64,000 bases of DNA. Origin: Phyllobacterium sophorae. GTDB lineage: Bacteria > Pseudomonadota > Alphaproteobacteria > Rhizobiales > Rhizobiaceae. A program made the position numbers and the translations under genes. The notes below the pieces were generated by a model. It was not told the DNA's origin. It did not search any database and saw nothing but the letters and a program-made list of their open reading frames with translations. Location: positions 1 to 64,000 of the forward strand of contig NZ_PGGM01000006.1 of NCBI RefSeq assembly GCF_003010965.1. The letters run 5' to 3'. Below are positions 1-6,993 of this stretch, piece by piece. Numbering within the stretch: the first letter of the stretch is position 1; every line of letters starts with the position of its first letter.

Positions 1-263
1 AGCCGACACAGTTCTACGGTGCGTGGAACGGCGATTGGGCTGTTTGGGGTGGCGCTTCCTTCAAGGTTACCGAAAAGGCCACGATCAACGGCCAGGTTGC
101 TTACGAAGACGAAGGCACGGTTGCTGCTGCTTTGAACGTAGCTTACGAGCTGGTTCCTGGTTTCGTAATCACTCCTGAAATCGCTTACACCTCCTTCGGC
201 GACGACCGTGGTGTAGCAGACGACGCATTCGGCGGTATCATCCGCTTCCAGCGTAACTTCTAA
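1..263 (+). CDS. Outer membrane porin, Omp2/porin family (C-terminal part)
   Basis: The last 86 codons of a gene that starts before the window. The peptide alternates polar and hydrophobic residues as in beta strands (for example [15 protein letters not shown]) and ends in RFQRNF, with the terminal Phe needed for recognition by the outer membrane assembly machinery. This matches the C-terminus of the Brucella/rhizobial Omp2-type trimeric porins, general diffusion channels of the outer membrane. Codon choice is restricted (gtt, gct, ttc, cgt preferred), as expected for a highly expressed gene. A strong terminator follows directly. Confidence 0.85.
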   Translation, partial: PTQFYGAWNGDWAVWGGASFKVTEKATINGQVAYEDEGTVAAALNVAYELVPGFVITPEIAYTSFGDDRGVADDAFGGIIRFQRNF

Positions 264-288
264 TCCTTTACTGGATTGGTTGATTGAG

Positions 289-320
289 ACCCGGCAGCGC
301 AAGCTGCCGGGTTTTCTTTT
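289..320 (+). terminator. Rho-independent terminator of the porin gene
   Basis: A perfect 10-bp stem (ACCCGGCAGC at 289-298 with its complement at 303-312) with a GCAA tetraloop, followed by a T-rich run to 320. It lies 26 bases after the porin stop codon. Confidence 0.9.
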
Positions 321-428
321 GCCTGCGGCCTGGCCGTGCAAAACTTTTGTGTACCGACGACATATCGCCGTGTTGATATGCCAGTTAACATGGCAAAGCC
401 GATAAGCATGGAAGAGAGCCGTTAGCAT

Positions 429-1094
429 ATGCACATTTACAAGAGTTGGTTCTGGCCGGGCCTGATCACCGTCGCGCTGTTGACGGTGCTGACCGGATGG
501 TTTCTCACTGACCCGATCGACCAGCAGCTCACCGAAGCGGCCAATGCCGCGCTCGAACCCGCAAATTCATGGGCAAGCGCGGAAATCGACGGCCGCGACC
601 TCACGTTGAAGGGGGTCGCTCCCTCCGAGGAAGCCCTGGCGGCGGCGCTGAAAATTGCCGCGGACACGCGGGGCGTCCGCGCCGTCGACGATCAGACCAC
701 GCTGCTGCCGCTCGCGGACCCCTTTTCGTTTGCCATCACCAAATCGGACGATGGAATTCTGCTTTCCGGCAACGTTCCCTATGGCGATTCACGCGCGCGG
801 ATTCTCGCGGCGGCGGAAAACGCCATGCCCGGCATCGAAATCCTCGACGAAATGGCCGTCGCACGCGGCGCGCCTCAGGGGTTTTTTGATCTCGTCGGCT
901 TCGCGCTGCGCCAGGCGGCGCAATTGACCAATGGCGAAGTCGAAATTTCGGGCGAGACCTATAATATCAGCGGGACAGCGGCAAACTCCGCCGACTATGA
1001 TGCGTTGGGTGCCGCGTTGCGCATGCCGATTCCCGGCAATGGCAAGGCGGGGGAAATCAAACTGGCAGTGCCGGTAAATACCAGCGGCGGATAG
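429..1094 (+). CDS. BON-domain envelope protein
   Basis: A 221-residue protein with an N-terminal membrane anchor or uncleaved signal (hydrophobic residues about 8-27, FWPGLITVALLTVLTGWFL) and then two regions resembling BON folds (about 50-95 and 100-140, with patterns such as V-x-G-V-A-P-S-E and L-L-S-G-N-V-P). BON domains bind membranes or phospholipid and are common in periplasmic proteins. In rhizobia similar N-terminal regions occur in longer OmpA-like proteins; this one has no OmpA domain. The 32-codon gene at 1100 starts 6 bases after its stop, so the two are probably co-transcribed. Precise function unknown. Confidence 0.7.
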   Translation: MHIYKSWFWPGLITVALLTVLTGWFLTDPIDQQLTEAANAALEPANSWASAEIDGRDLTLKGVAPSEEALAAALKIAADTRGVRAVDDQTTLLPLADPFSFAITKSDDGILLSGNVPYGDSRARILAAAENAMPGIEILDEMAVARGAPQGFFDLVGFALRQAAQLTNGEVEISGETYNISGTAANSADYDALGAALRMPIPGNGKAGEIKLAVPVNTSGG

Positions 1095-1099
1095 TAAAC

Positions 1100-1198
1100 A
1101 TGTGGTTCCTGATCAGCCAGCTCTGGCTCTTTCTGTTGATAGCTGCTCTTGTTGGCTTCTATGTCGGCTGGTCGACCTATGATCGGAGCGGCGGCTAG
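1100..1198 (+). CDS. Small single-span membrane protein (32 aa)
   Basis: ATG at 1100 begins a 32-residue peptide starting MWFLISQLWLFLLIAALVGF and ending YDRSGG, with stop at 1196-1198. One transmembrane helix (about 2-22) is followed by a short polar tail. It starts 6 bases after the BON gene stop and has the same orientation as its neighbours, and its composition is that of a real membrane peptide rather than random sequence. Role unknown; it may accompany the BON protein in the inner membrane. Confidence 0.6.
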   Translation: MWFLISQLWLFLLIAALVGFYVGWSTYDRSGG

Positions 1199-1281
1199 TA
1201 TGCGCCATTGAAACTGTGGCTGGGTTACGCCGGACCGGCCGCATGGCGCGCTGACTTTTGCTCGAGACGGGATACGGAACG

Positions 1282-1965
1282 ATGGTAGTATTTCTCCTTC
1301 AGGCGCTGTTTCTCATTGCCGCGGCCTTTCTCGCCGGCGCGCTTTTAGGCAATCTTTTCAAAAGGTTCTCGCCGAAAAAGGATTCCGTTTCTGAAAACTC
1401 GACCCGCGCCGCCGATGCGCGGCTGGCATCGCTGACGGCGCTGCCGGCCAATGACGATGTGCGCAGATCGGCACGCGAGGCGGCTGCGATGATCCCGCCT
1501 CCGGAACCTGTTCCGCCGGAAGCCCTTGATGCAACGAAAGACCGGCGCAGGCCGGCGAAAAAAGCCTCCGCTCAAACGGCCGCGACGGCGGCGAAGCGTG
1601 TGAAAAATCCCCGCCAGGACGACAATCACCGCCCTGCGCTCATCAAGACCGCCCGCCGTGGCAAGCCCGACGCCCTGACCGCCATCGAAGGCATCGGCAC
1701 GGGCATCCAGACAAAGCTCTTCGCCCTTGGCGTTTTCCACTATGACCAGATTGCCGGCTGGAGCGTCGACGAGGCCAATTGGGTCAGCGAGGAGATCGGC
1801 TTTCCCGGCCGCGCGCTTCGCGAGAACTGGGGCAAACAGGCGGCCGCGCTGGTGAAGCCGTCAGCCCCCGCGGCGAAGCCGAAGGTTGCGGCGAAGAAGG
1901 CTGTAACCGGGAAGCCTGTGACGAAGACACCGGCGAAAAGCGCGCGAAGCGGCAAGCGCAGCTGA
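1282..1965 (+). CDS. Membrane-anchored protein with C-terminal helix-hairpin-helix-like domain
   Basis: From ATG 1282 (227 aa) the protein starts MVVFLLQALFLIAAAFLAGA, a clear N-terminal transmembrane segment, then has a basic, Ala/Pro-rich linker and a compact domain at about 128-190: AIEGIGTGIQTKLFALGVFH, then Q-I-A-G-W-S and R-E-N-W-G-K-Q-A. This is the helix-hairpin-helix-like module that rhizobial genomes often carry at the end of proteins labelled L21-like or NuoE-like. A TTG at 1258 would add eight residues but has a poorer upstream context. The tail is Lys/Ala rich (KKAVTGKPVTKTPAKSARSG). Its last 14 codons recur as a relic at 3879-3922, so this gene marks one edge of the tandem duplication. 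Confidence 0.65.
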   Translation: MVVFLLQALFLIAAAFLAGALLGNLFKRFSPKKDSVSENSTRAADARLASLTALPANDDVRRSAREAAAMIPPPEPVPPEALDATKDRRRPAKKASAQTAATAAKRVKNPRQDDNHRPALIKTARRGKPDALTAIEGIGTGIQTKLFALGVFHYDQIAGWSVDEANWVSEEIGFPGRALRENWGKQAAALVKPSAPAAKPKVAAKKAVTGKPVTKTPAKSARSGKRS

Positions 1966-2309
1966 ACGATTATCTCTTCCGCAAGGGCAAGAGAACATGC
2001 CGCATCGGCCATAGAGCCTGCCTCTCACTGTCCGGAAGCAGACAAAACACCAAATCTTTCCGAGAAAACTCAACAACAGAACAAGCTTTTGTTTCTGTTG
2101 CCGAATTGTTTATTTGAAGAAATGCATTTTAGTGCTTTTGGGGTATATTTGACATTTGGTAATAAATACTGCCGACTACCGGTGGTTTAATAAATAGTTA
2201 CTATTGTCATCGCCATATAGGGCGTATGGTGTACCCTGCAGTTGCAGGGGTAGCAGGCCCCACGGGGGGATACCGGCCCGTGCATCCCTTTCAGAGGGAA
2301 GGCCGGCCT
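1921..2309 (+). repeat. Direct repeat, copy A (HhH gene tail plus RTX leader)
   Basis: About 390 bases that recur at 3878-4265 with an offset of 1957 and only scattered differences. The repeat starts inside the 3' end of the helix-hairpin-helix gene, crosses the intergenic region and stops at the start of the RTX gene. It is one edge of a roughly 1.96-kb tandem duplication whose coding parts have since diverged. Confidence 0.9.
2142..2309 (+). promoter_or_regulatory. RTX leader 1: promoter block, hairpins and sequestered RBS
   Basis: First copy of the leader shared by the RTX genes. In order: TTTGGTAATAAATACT at about 2154-2170; TTAA-N7-TTAC at 2187-2201, one base from the CtrA consensus; a 7-bp hairpin CCCTGCA/TGCAGGG at 2234-2249; GGGGGGATACC, a possible first Shine-Dalgarno; GTG CAT CCC TTT; and a hairpin TCCCT/AGGGA (2285-2299) that includes the real Shine-Dalgarno AGGGAAGG 7 bases before ATG 2310. 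In this copy the small GTG frame runs in frame into the RTX gene. Confidence 0.7.
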
Positions 2310-3455
2310 ATGGCAATCAATCCCGCATTGTTCACACTTTTGGGAATTTATAACGGCCCGTGGACGCCGATCTCCGGCACCACCGGAGGTCCCGGCAACG
2401 ATCTGATCACCGTCGGCAGTATTCTTAACCTCGTCGTCTTCGGCAATGGCGGCAACGATTATATCGACAGCCGTGCCGCCGGTGTGGTCAATGTGCTCAA
2501 TGGCGGTGCTGACAGCGATCAGATCTTTGGCGGGTCCGGCGTCAACACCATCAATGGCGGTCCGGGAAACGACTATATCGAGGGTGGCGGCGGTGCCGAT
2601 ATCCTCAACGGCGGCCCCGGCATTGACACGTTGAGCTATGAATCGGCCGAACCCGTGCGCGGCACCAGCACCGGGGTCACGGTGACGCTCAATGCCAGCG
2701 GCGGCGGCACGGTTTCCGGCGGTTCCAATGTCGGCGTGGACGTCATCACCGGCGGATTTGAAAACGTCGTCGGTTCCGACTTCAACGACACCATCACAGG
2801 CAATGCCGGCAACAATGTTCTTGTCGGCCTCGGTGGCAATGACACGCTGAAAGGCATGGCCGGCAATGATACGATCATCGGCGGCGATGGCGATGACAAT
2901 CTCAATGGTGGAGATGGCAATGACACAGTAGACTACTCGGCAGCGGGCGGACCGCTACGTTTAAACCTCAGTGAGTTTAGCGCTCGCATAATCGGTGAGC
3001 CATTTAATGATGTACTTGTTTACATTGAGAATGCAATCGGCAGTGCTTTTGTTGACGAGCTTCGAGGTGACCAATTCAACAATGTATTTTGTGGTGGAGG
3101 TGGCGGCGACAGGATTAGCGGCTTGGGAGGATCTGATACCTTCGTCTACAAGGACATCGCTGACTCGCCGATCATACCGGCCGGCCCTGATTTCATCGAG
3201 GATTTCAATCGTCCATTGGATATTGTTGGCGGACTGCTAGACAAGATTGATTTGTCTGCAATTGATGCCAACACGATCCTGGCGGGCGATCAGGCCTTTA
3301 CGTTTGGCGCGCTTCAAAACGGTGTGGCAGGTAGAATTACGTATATATCATCCTCCGGTCATGTGGTGGCTGATGTCAATGGCGACGGGTTCCACGACTT
3401 TGCGATTCGCGTAAATTCGGCCCAAGGTATCGTGGCGACCGATTTCATTCTTTAG
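2310..3455 (+). CDS. RTX calcium-binding secreted protein 1 (381 aa)
   Basis: ATG 2310 follows AGGGAAGG and gives MAINPALFTLLGIYNGPWTP, matching RTX genes 3 and 7; the frame is open further upstream, but that stretch is the conserved leader. Several blocks of GGxGxDxL nonapeptides (about 50-110 and 160-215; for example GGNGGNDYI, GLGGNDTL) should form calcium-loaded beta rolls outside the cell. The end is like the serralysin C-terminal domain: IEDFN, then LLDKIDLSAIDANT, and the final residues ATDFIL, a type I secretion signal. No catalytic domain is visible, so adhesin, biofilm matrix or surface-layer roles are possible. Codons up to about 2755 are nearly identical to RTX3, after which composition changes: the gene is mosaic. 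Confidence 0.85.
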   Translation: MAINPALFTLLGIYNGPWTPISGTTGGPGNDLITVGSILNLVVFGNGGNDYIDSRAAGVVNVLNGGADSDQIFGGSGVNTINGGPGNDYIEGGGGADILNGGPGIDTLSYESAEPVRGTSTGVTVTLNASGGGTVSGGSNVGVDVITGGFENVVGSDFNDTITGNAGNNVLVGLGGNDTLKGMAGNDTIIGGDGDDNLNGGDGNDTVDYSAAGGPLRLNLSEFSARIIGEPFNDVLVYIENAIGSAFVDELRGDQFNNVFCGGGGGDRISGLGGSDTFVYKDIADSPIIPAGPDFIEDFNRPLDIVGGLLDKIDLSAIDANTILAGDQAFTFGALQNGVAGRITYISSSGHVVADVNGDGFHDFAIRVNSAQGIVATDFIL

Positions 3456-3547
3456 AGCTGCCCAAGTTCGCTTTTGAAGGCGCCGATCAAAGACTGGCTT
3501 TCTCAATGACTTGATGTGTAAAAATAAAGACTGCGCGCCATATTCCA

Positions 3548-3570
3548 TTTGACTTCAAAATCATCCTCTA
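3548..3570 (+). pseudogene. Relic of an RTX 3' end
   Basis: About 95 bases after the stop of RTX1 the sequence reads TTTGACTTCAAAATCATCCT and then CTAACCC. It matches the last codons and stop of RTX2 (ATCCTCTAACCC at 5389) and continues into the same terminator hairpins. It looks like the end of an earlier RTX gene left behind when the body of RTX1 was replaced. Confidence 0.5.
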
Positions 3571-3577
3571 ACCCACA

Positions 3578-3645
3578 ACTCCCCGGCGTTCACCCGCCGG
3601 GGAGTCTTCGCACTCCCGGTTTGGTGACCGGCCGGACCGGGAGTG
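3578..3645 (+). terminator. Double hairpin after RTX1
   Basis: An 11-bp perfect stem (ACTCCCCGGCG at 3578-3588 with 3595-3605) followed by a 10-bp stem (CACTCCCGGT at 3611-3620 with 3636-3645). There is no T-run, so termination may be partial or Rho-assisted. The same pair recurs after RTX2. Confidence 0.6.
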
Positions 3646-3717
3646 CGATCCGGGCATCCTGGCGACGAATTCTCCAGGAAATCCTTCTATGTGGCCGGTG
3701 CGACAGCCAACGCCGGC

Positions 3718-3872
3718 TTATCTCTCCCCTTGCGGGAGAGAAAGGATTTTCCTGGATTTAGCCTCCTCGCTAAATCCTTGGAAAATCCAAGTGAGGGGGT
3801 AGTCCGATTGGCAAATCCCCTCTCTTGCGATTTCTAGCACTTAGCAAGGGCTAAGATGCCGAAATCGCTACC
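3718..3872. repeat. RIME-like palindromic intergenic repeat, copy 1
   Basis: Begins TTATCTCTCCCCTTGCGGG and ends GATGCCGAAATCGCTACC. It contains internal inverted segments (GGATTTTCCTGGATTTAGC against CTAAATCCTTGGAAAATCC). Related modules occur at 5543, 6743 and 19749. This is the architecture of rhizobial intergenic mosaic elements, short non-coding dispersed palindromes. Confidence 0.7.
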
Positions 3873-3877
3873 AGGGC

Positions 3878-4265
3878 GCGAAGACACCTGCGAAAAGCGC
3901 GAGAAGCGGCAAGCGCAGCTGAACGATTATCTCTTCCGCAAGGGCAAGAGAACATGCCGCATCGGCCATAGAGCCTGCCTCTCACTGTCCGGAAGCAGAC
4001 AAAATACCAAATCTTTCCGAGAAAACTCAACAATAGAACAAGCTTTTGTTTCTGTTGCCGAATTGTTTATTTGAAGAAATGCATTTTAATGCTTTTGGGG
4101 TATATTTGACATTTGGTAATAAATACTGGCGGCTACCGGTGGTTTAATAATTAGTTACTATTACTATTGCCGCATAGGGCGTATGGTGTACCCTGCAGTT
4201 GCAGGGGTAGCAGGCCCCACGGGGGGACACCGGCCCGTGCATCCCTTTTAAAGGGAGGGCGGGTT
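3878..4265 (+). repeat. Direct repeat, copy B
   Basis: Second copy of 1921-2309. It begins with an intact relic of the last 14 codons and stop (TGA 3920-3922) of the helix-hairpin-helix gene, which cannot be expressed here, followed by the same promoter and leader ahead of RTX2. Confidence 0.9.
4100..4265 (+). promoter_or_regulatory. RTX leader 2
   Basis: Same order as leader 1: TTTGGTAATAAATACT; TTAA-N7-TTAC at 4144-4158; CCCTGCA/TGCAGGG hairpin; GGGGGGACACC; a mini frame GTG CAT CCC TTT TAA; and a CCCTT/AAGGG hairpin (4243-4255) that takes in the start of the Shine-Dalgarno AAGGGAGGG, before ATG 4266. Confidence 0.7.
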
Positions 4266-5396
4266 ATGCCTACACAGTTACCCCAATCCATTCTGACTCT
4301 TCTTAAATTGTATAACGGCCCATGGACGCCGTTTGTCGTCGATCCAAATGCTGCGATCGTCAATGGCACGACGGAAAATGACAACATGACGATCACTAGT
4401 ATGTCGAACCTCACGGTCAACGGCGCTGGCGGCAATGACAGGATCGATGCAAGCAGCATCACCAATGGCTTGAACGTAAGCACGCTCAATGGCGGCGCTG
4501 GCGACGACCAGATTTTCGGCAGCGGTGGCAACAATGTCATCATTGGCGGCGACGGCAATGACCTTATCGAGGGCCGGGGCGGCACACTTGATACACTCAA
4601 CGGCAATGGCGGCATCGACACGCTGAGCTACGAACATTCGCCTGCGGGTGTGACGATCAATATGTCGGGCGCAGTGGTGACGGCCAGCGGAGGTCATGCC
4701 ACTGGCGACGTCATCGGCAATGATTTCGAAAATGTTGTTGGCTCGGCGTTCAATGACACGATCACCGGCAATTCCCGTGACAATGTTCTCATCGGCCTCG
4801 GCGGCAATGACACAATCAACGGCAATGGCGGCAATGACCTGCTCCAGGGTGGCGCGGGTGCCGATGTGCTCAATGGCGGCGCTGGCATAGACACAGTGGA
4901 TTATTCGAATTCGCAGAATGGTGTTTCTATTGATTTGCCGCATAATTTAGCGTCTCTCGGCGATGCGGCAGGCGACTCCCTCAGCAATATTGAAGGCGTC
5001 AACGGCAGCCCAAACGCGGATACTATTGGTGTCGGTGCCAACCAAGTGGCGTATGGCGGCGGTGGTGTTGACCAGTTGTTTGCTTATGGCAACGGCGCCA
5101 AATTTGTCTACAAGGCATTCAGCGATGCACCTGTTGGTGGTGCCGTCGAACTCATCGTTATGGATGGAGTGCCACATACAACTTCAATAACCATCGACCT
5201 GAGCGCCATTGATCCGGATGGAAACGCCGGCAATGGCAATGGCACATTCGTGTGGAATCAAAACATACACGATGTATATGAGGCCGGGTCTTTGAGGCAT
5301 CATATTACTGCAGATGGCCCGAATGGAACCCAGATGCAGTTCGATATTTTCACTGGGGACTTTCCGGAAAACATCAACATCACTTACATCCTCTAA
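4266..5396 (+). CDS. RTX calcium-binding secreted protein 2 (376 aa)
   Basis: Starts MPTQLPQSILTLLKLYNGPW, sharing the LL-x-x-YNGPWTP motif with RTX1 and 3 although the first residues differ. RTX nonapeptides occupy about 55-110 and 165-210 (GAGGNDRI, GGNGGNDLL, GGAGADVL). Between the blocks lies the array's common module GVTINMSGAVV...GDVIGNDFENVVGSAFNDT. The C-terminal part has TIDLSAIDPDG and ends NITYIL, a weaker form of the hydrophobic type I secretion tail. Flanks are almost identical to those of RTX1 while the bodies differ. Function beyond calcium binding and export is not evident. Confidence 0.85.
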   Translation: MPTQLPQSILTLLKLYNGPWTPFVVDPNAAIVNGTTENDNMTITSMSNLTVNGAGGNDRIDASSITNGLNVSTLNGGAGDDQIFGSGGNNVIIGGDGNDLIEGRGGTLDTLNGNGGIDTLSYEHSPAGVTINMSGAVVTASGGHATGDVIGNDFENVVGSAFNDTITGNSRDNVLIGLGGNDTINGNGGNDLLQGGAGADVLNGGAGIDTVDYSNSQNGVSIDLPHNLASLGDAAGDSLSNIEGVNGSPNADTIGVGANQVAYGGGGVDQLFAYGNGAKFVYKAFSDAPVGGAVELIVMDGVPHTTSITIDLSAIDPDGNAGNGNGTFVWNQNIHDVYEAGSLRHHITADGPNGTQMQFDIFTGDFPENINITYIL

Positions 5397-5402
5397 CCCA
5401 CA

Positions 5403-5470
5403 ACTCCCCGGCGTTCACCCGCCGGGGAGTCTTCGCACTCCCGGTTTGGTGACCGGCCGGACCGGGAGTG
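5403..5470 (+). terminator. Double hairpin after RTX2
   Basis: Copy of the 11-bp plus 10-bp hairpin pair seen after RTX1 (offset 1825), starting 7 bases after the RTX2 stop codon. Confidence 0.65.
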
Positions 5471-5542
5471 CGATCCGGGCATCCTGGCGACGAATTCTCC
5501 AGGAAATCCTTCTATGTGGCCGGTGCGACAGCCAACGCCGGC

Positions 5543-5739
5543 TTATCTCTCCCCTTGCGGGTGTTATCTCTCCCCTTGAGGGGCCCGAAGGGCGGGCGAG
5601 ACCCGTGGCTCGCCCCGGGTAGCGATTTCAGCATCTTAGCTCTTCGCTCAAGTGCCAGAAATCGCCAGAGAGGGGATTTGCCACACTGAACTGCCCCCTC
5701 ACTTGGAAAATCCTTTCTCCCCCCAAAGGGGGAGATAAT
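5543..5739. repeat. RIME-like palindromic intergenic repeat, copy 2
   Basis: Contains TTATCTCTCCCCTTGCGGG, a second TTATCTCTCCCCTTGAGGG, then GGGCCCGAAGGGCGGGCGAG and TAGCGATTTCAGCATCTTAG, and ends with the inverted form CCCCCAAAGGGGGAGATAA. The GGGCCCGAAGGG module occurs inverted in copy 3. Confidence 0.7.
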
Positions 5740-5764
5740 CGGCATCGCAGATTAAACCGCTCCC

Positions 5765-6685
5765 CTAAACCACCCTTAAATCGATCCCGGCCGCAAATGC
5801 TGCGATCAGCTCCGGCAGCTGTCCGGTTTCGAGCAGCGGCGCGTGGCCCTGTCCGGCGACATTGATCACTTGCAAGGCAGGGTGGCGGCGGGTCATTTCC
5901 GCGACAGTCTCAATCGCCAGCAGCCTGGTGTTCTCGCCGCGGATGAGCAGCAGCGGCAGTTCGGCGAAAAGGTCGAACTGCGCCCAAAGATCAGGCAGCT
6001 TTTGGGCAAAATCGATGCCTTCCAGCGGCTTCAACAAATTGAGGTCGTGGTCGGGGCGCACCCCGCCATCGCTTGCCGCGTAGATCGCCCGGGTGGAGCG
6101 CTCCCAGTCCGCATTGGTCAGCGCCGGAAAGGCGTCTGCCAGCGCCGCGCGCTGCAGCGCTTCGGCCTCGGCAAAGTTCTTCGGTTCCGGGGCCGCGCCG
6201 TCCGCGCGCTTGCCCAGATTCTCGCAGATTTCCATCAGGCCCTCTGGCGCAAGCTCCGGGCCGATATCGTTGAGGATCACCCCGGCCAGCAGCTGCGGGG
6301 CGATGGCGGCGAGGATATGGGTGACCATTCCGCCGCGCGAGGCGCCGAGAAACACTGCCCGTTCGATGCCGAGATGGCTGAGCCCGGCGATCACGTCGCC
6401 CGCCTCGGTGCCGATATTGTAGTGCGACCAGTCCGGATCGTATGCCGACCGCCCGCGTCCGCGAAAATCGAAGCTGATCACCCGGCGCGGCGTTATCGGG
6501 TGGCCGGCGAGGGTGAGCGCCAGTTCGTGAAAGTCTCTGGTATTGCGCGTCAGGCCGGGCAGGCAGACAATTGGCAGAGCCCTTGGGGGCGGGGTGTCCG
6601 CCGTTTGCGCCGGCTCGTACACCCGCGCATAAAGCTTCAGGCCGTCCGGCGCATCGTAGAAAATCTCGTTAAAAAAATCGCTCAA
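5765..6685 (-). CDS. Alpha/beta hydrolase
   Basis: From TTG 6685 the protein (306 aa) starts MSDFFNEIFYDAPDGLKLYA; GGAG lies 8 bases upstream of this TTG. A GTG at 6730 would add an odd hydrophobic stretch and has no ribosome site. It has the alpha/beta hydrolase order: VCLPGLTRNTRDFH (oxyanion loop), FDFRGRGRS, nucleophile elbow GASRGG, and a late GQGHAPL with the catalytic His. The substrate cannot be read from sequence; relatives are esterases or cleave carbon-carbon bonds. It runs opposite to the RTX genes on both sides and forms an ordinary island with the lytic transglycosylase. Confidence 0.8.
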   Translation of the reverse strand: MSDFFNEIFYDAPDGLKLYARVYEPAQTADTPPPRALPIVCLPGLTRNTRDFHELALTLAGHPITPRRVISFDFRGRGRSAYDPDWSHYNIGTEAGDVIAGLSHLGIERAVFLGASRGGMVTHILAAIAPQLLAGVILNDIGPELAPEGLMEICENLGKRADGAAPEPKNFAEAEALQRAALADAFPALTNADWERSTRAIYAASDGGVRPDHDLNLLKPLEGIDFAQKLPDLWAQFDLFAELPLLLIRGENTRLLAIETVAEMTRRHPALQVINVAGQGHAPLLETGQLPELIAAFAAGIDLRVV

Positions 6686-6742
6686 TAGTATGACTCCAAT
6701 AAATATGAAAACGACGAAATTAAAGGACACAACGATGCAGTG

Positions 6743-6953
6743 TTATCTCTCCCCTTGAGGGAGAGAAAGCGATTTCAGCATCTTGGCTCTTCGCTCAAGT
6801 GCTAGAAATCGCCAGAGAGGGGATTTGCCTCACTGAGCTATCTCCTCACTTGGATTTTCCAAGGATTTAGCAAAGGGGTCAAGATGCTGAAATCGCTACC
6901 GGGGCGAGCCACGGGTCTCGCCCGCCCTTCGGGCCCCAAGGGGAGAGAGAAAG
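6743..6953. repeat. RIME-like palindromic intergenic repeat, copy 3 (most complete)
   Basis: Inverted organisation at several levels: TTATCTCTCCCCTTGAGGG at the left against CCCCAAGGGGAGAGAGAA at the right, and GCGATTTCAGCATCTTG (6769-6785) against CAAGATGCTGAAATCGC (6881-6897). It fills the space between the two minus-strand genes. No coding potential. Confidence 0.75.
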
Positions 6954-6993
6954 CGGCATCGCTTCACTGCTGGGGTCCGTCAAACCAATCGGT

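Noticed and set aside
2226-2309. N-terminal extension of RTX1 from ATG 2226 (and the similar open stretch before RTX2)
   Set aside because: This is the conserved leader; in leaders 5, 6 and 7 the same frame is closed by stops. The proteins align from the downstream ATG.
6073-6422. Plus-strand open frames over the alpha/beta hydrolase
   Set aside because: Arg/Ala/Pro-rich antisense shadows of a gene with clear hydrolase motifs on the minus strand.
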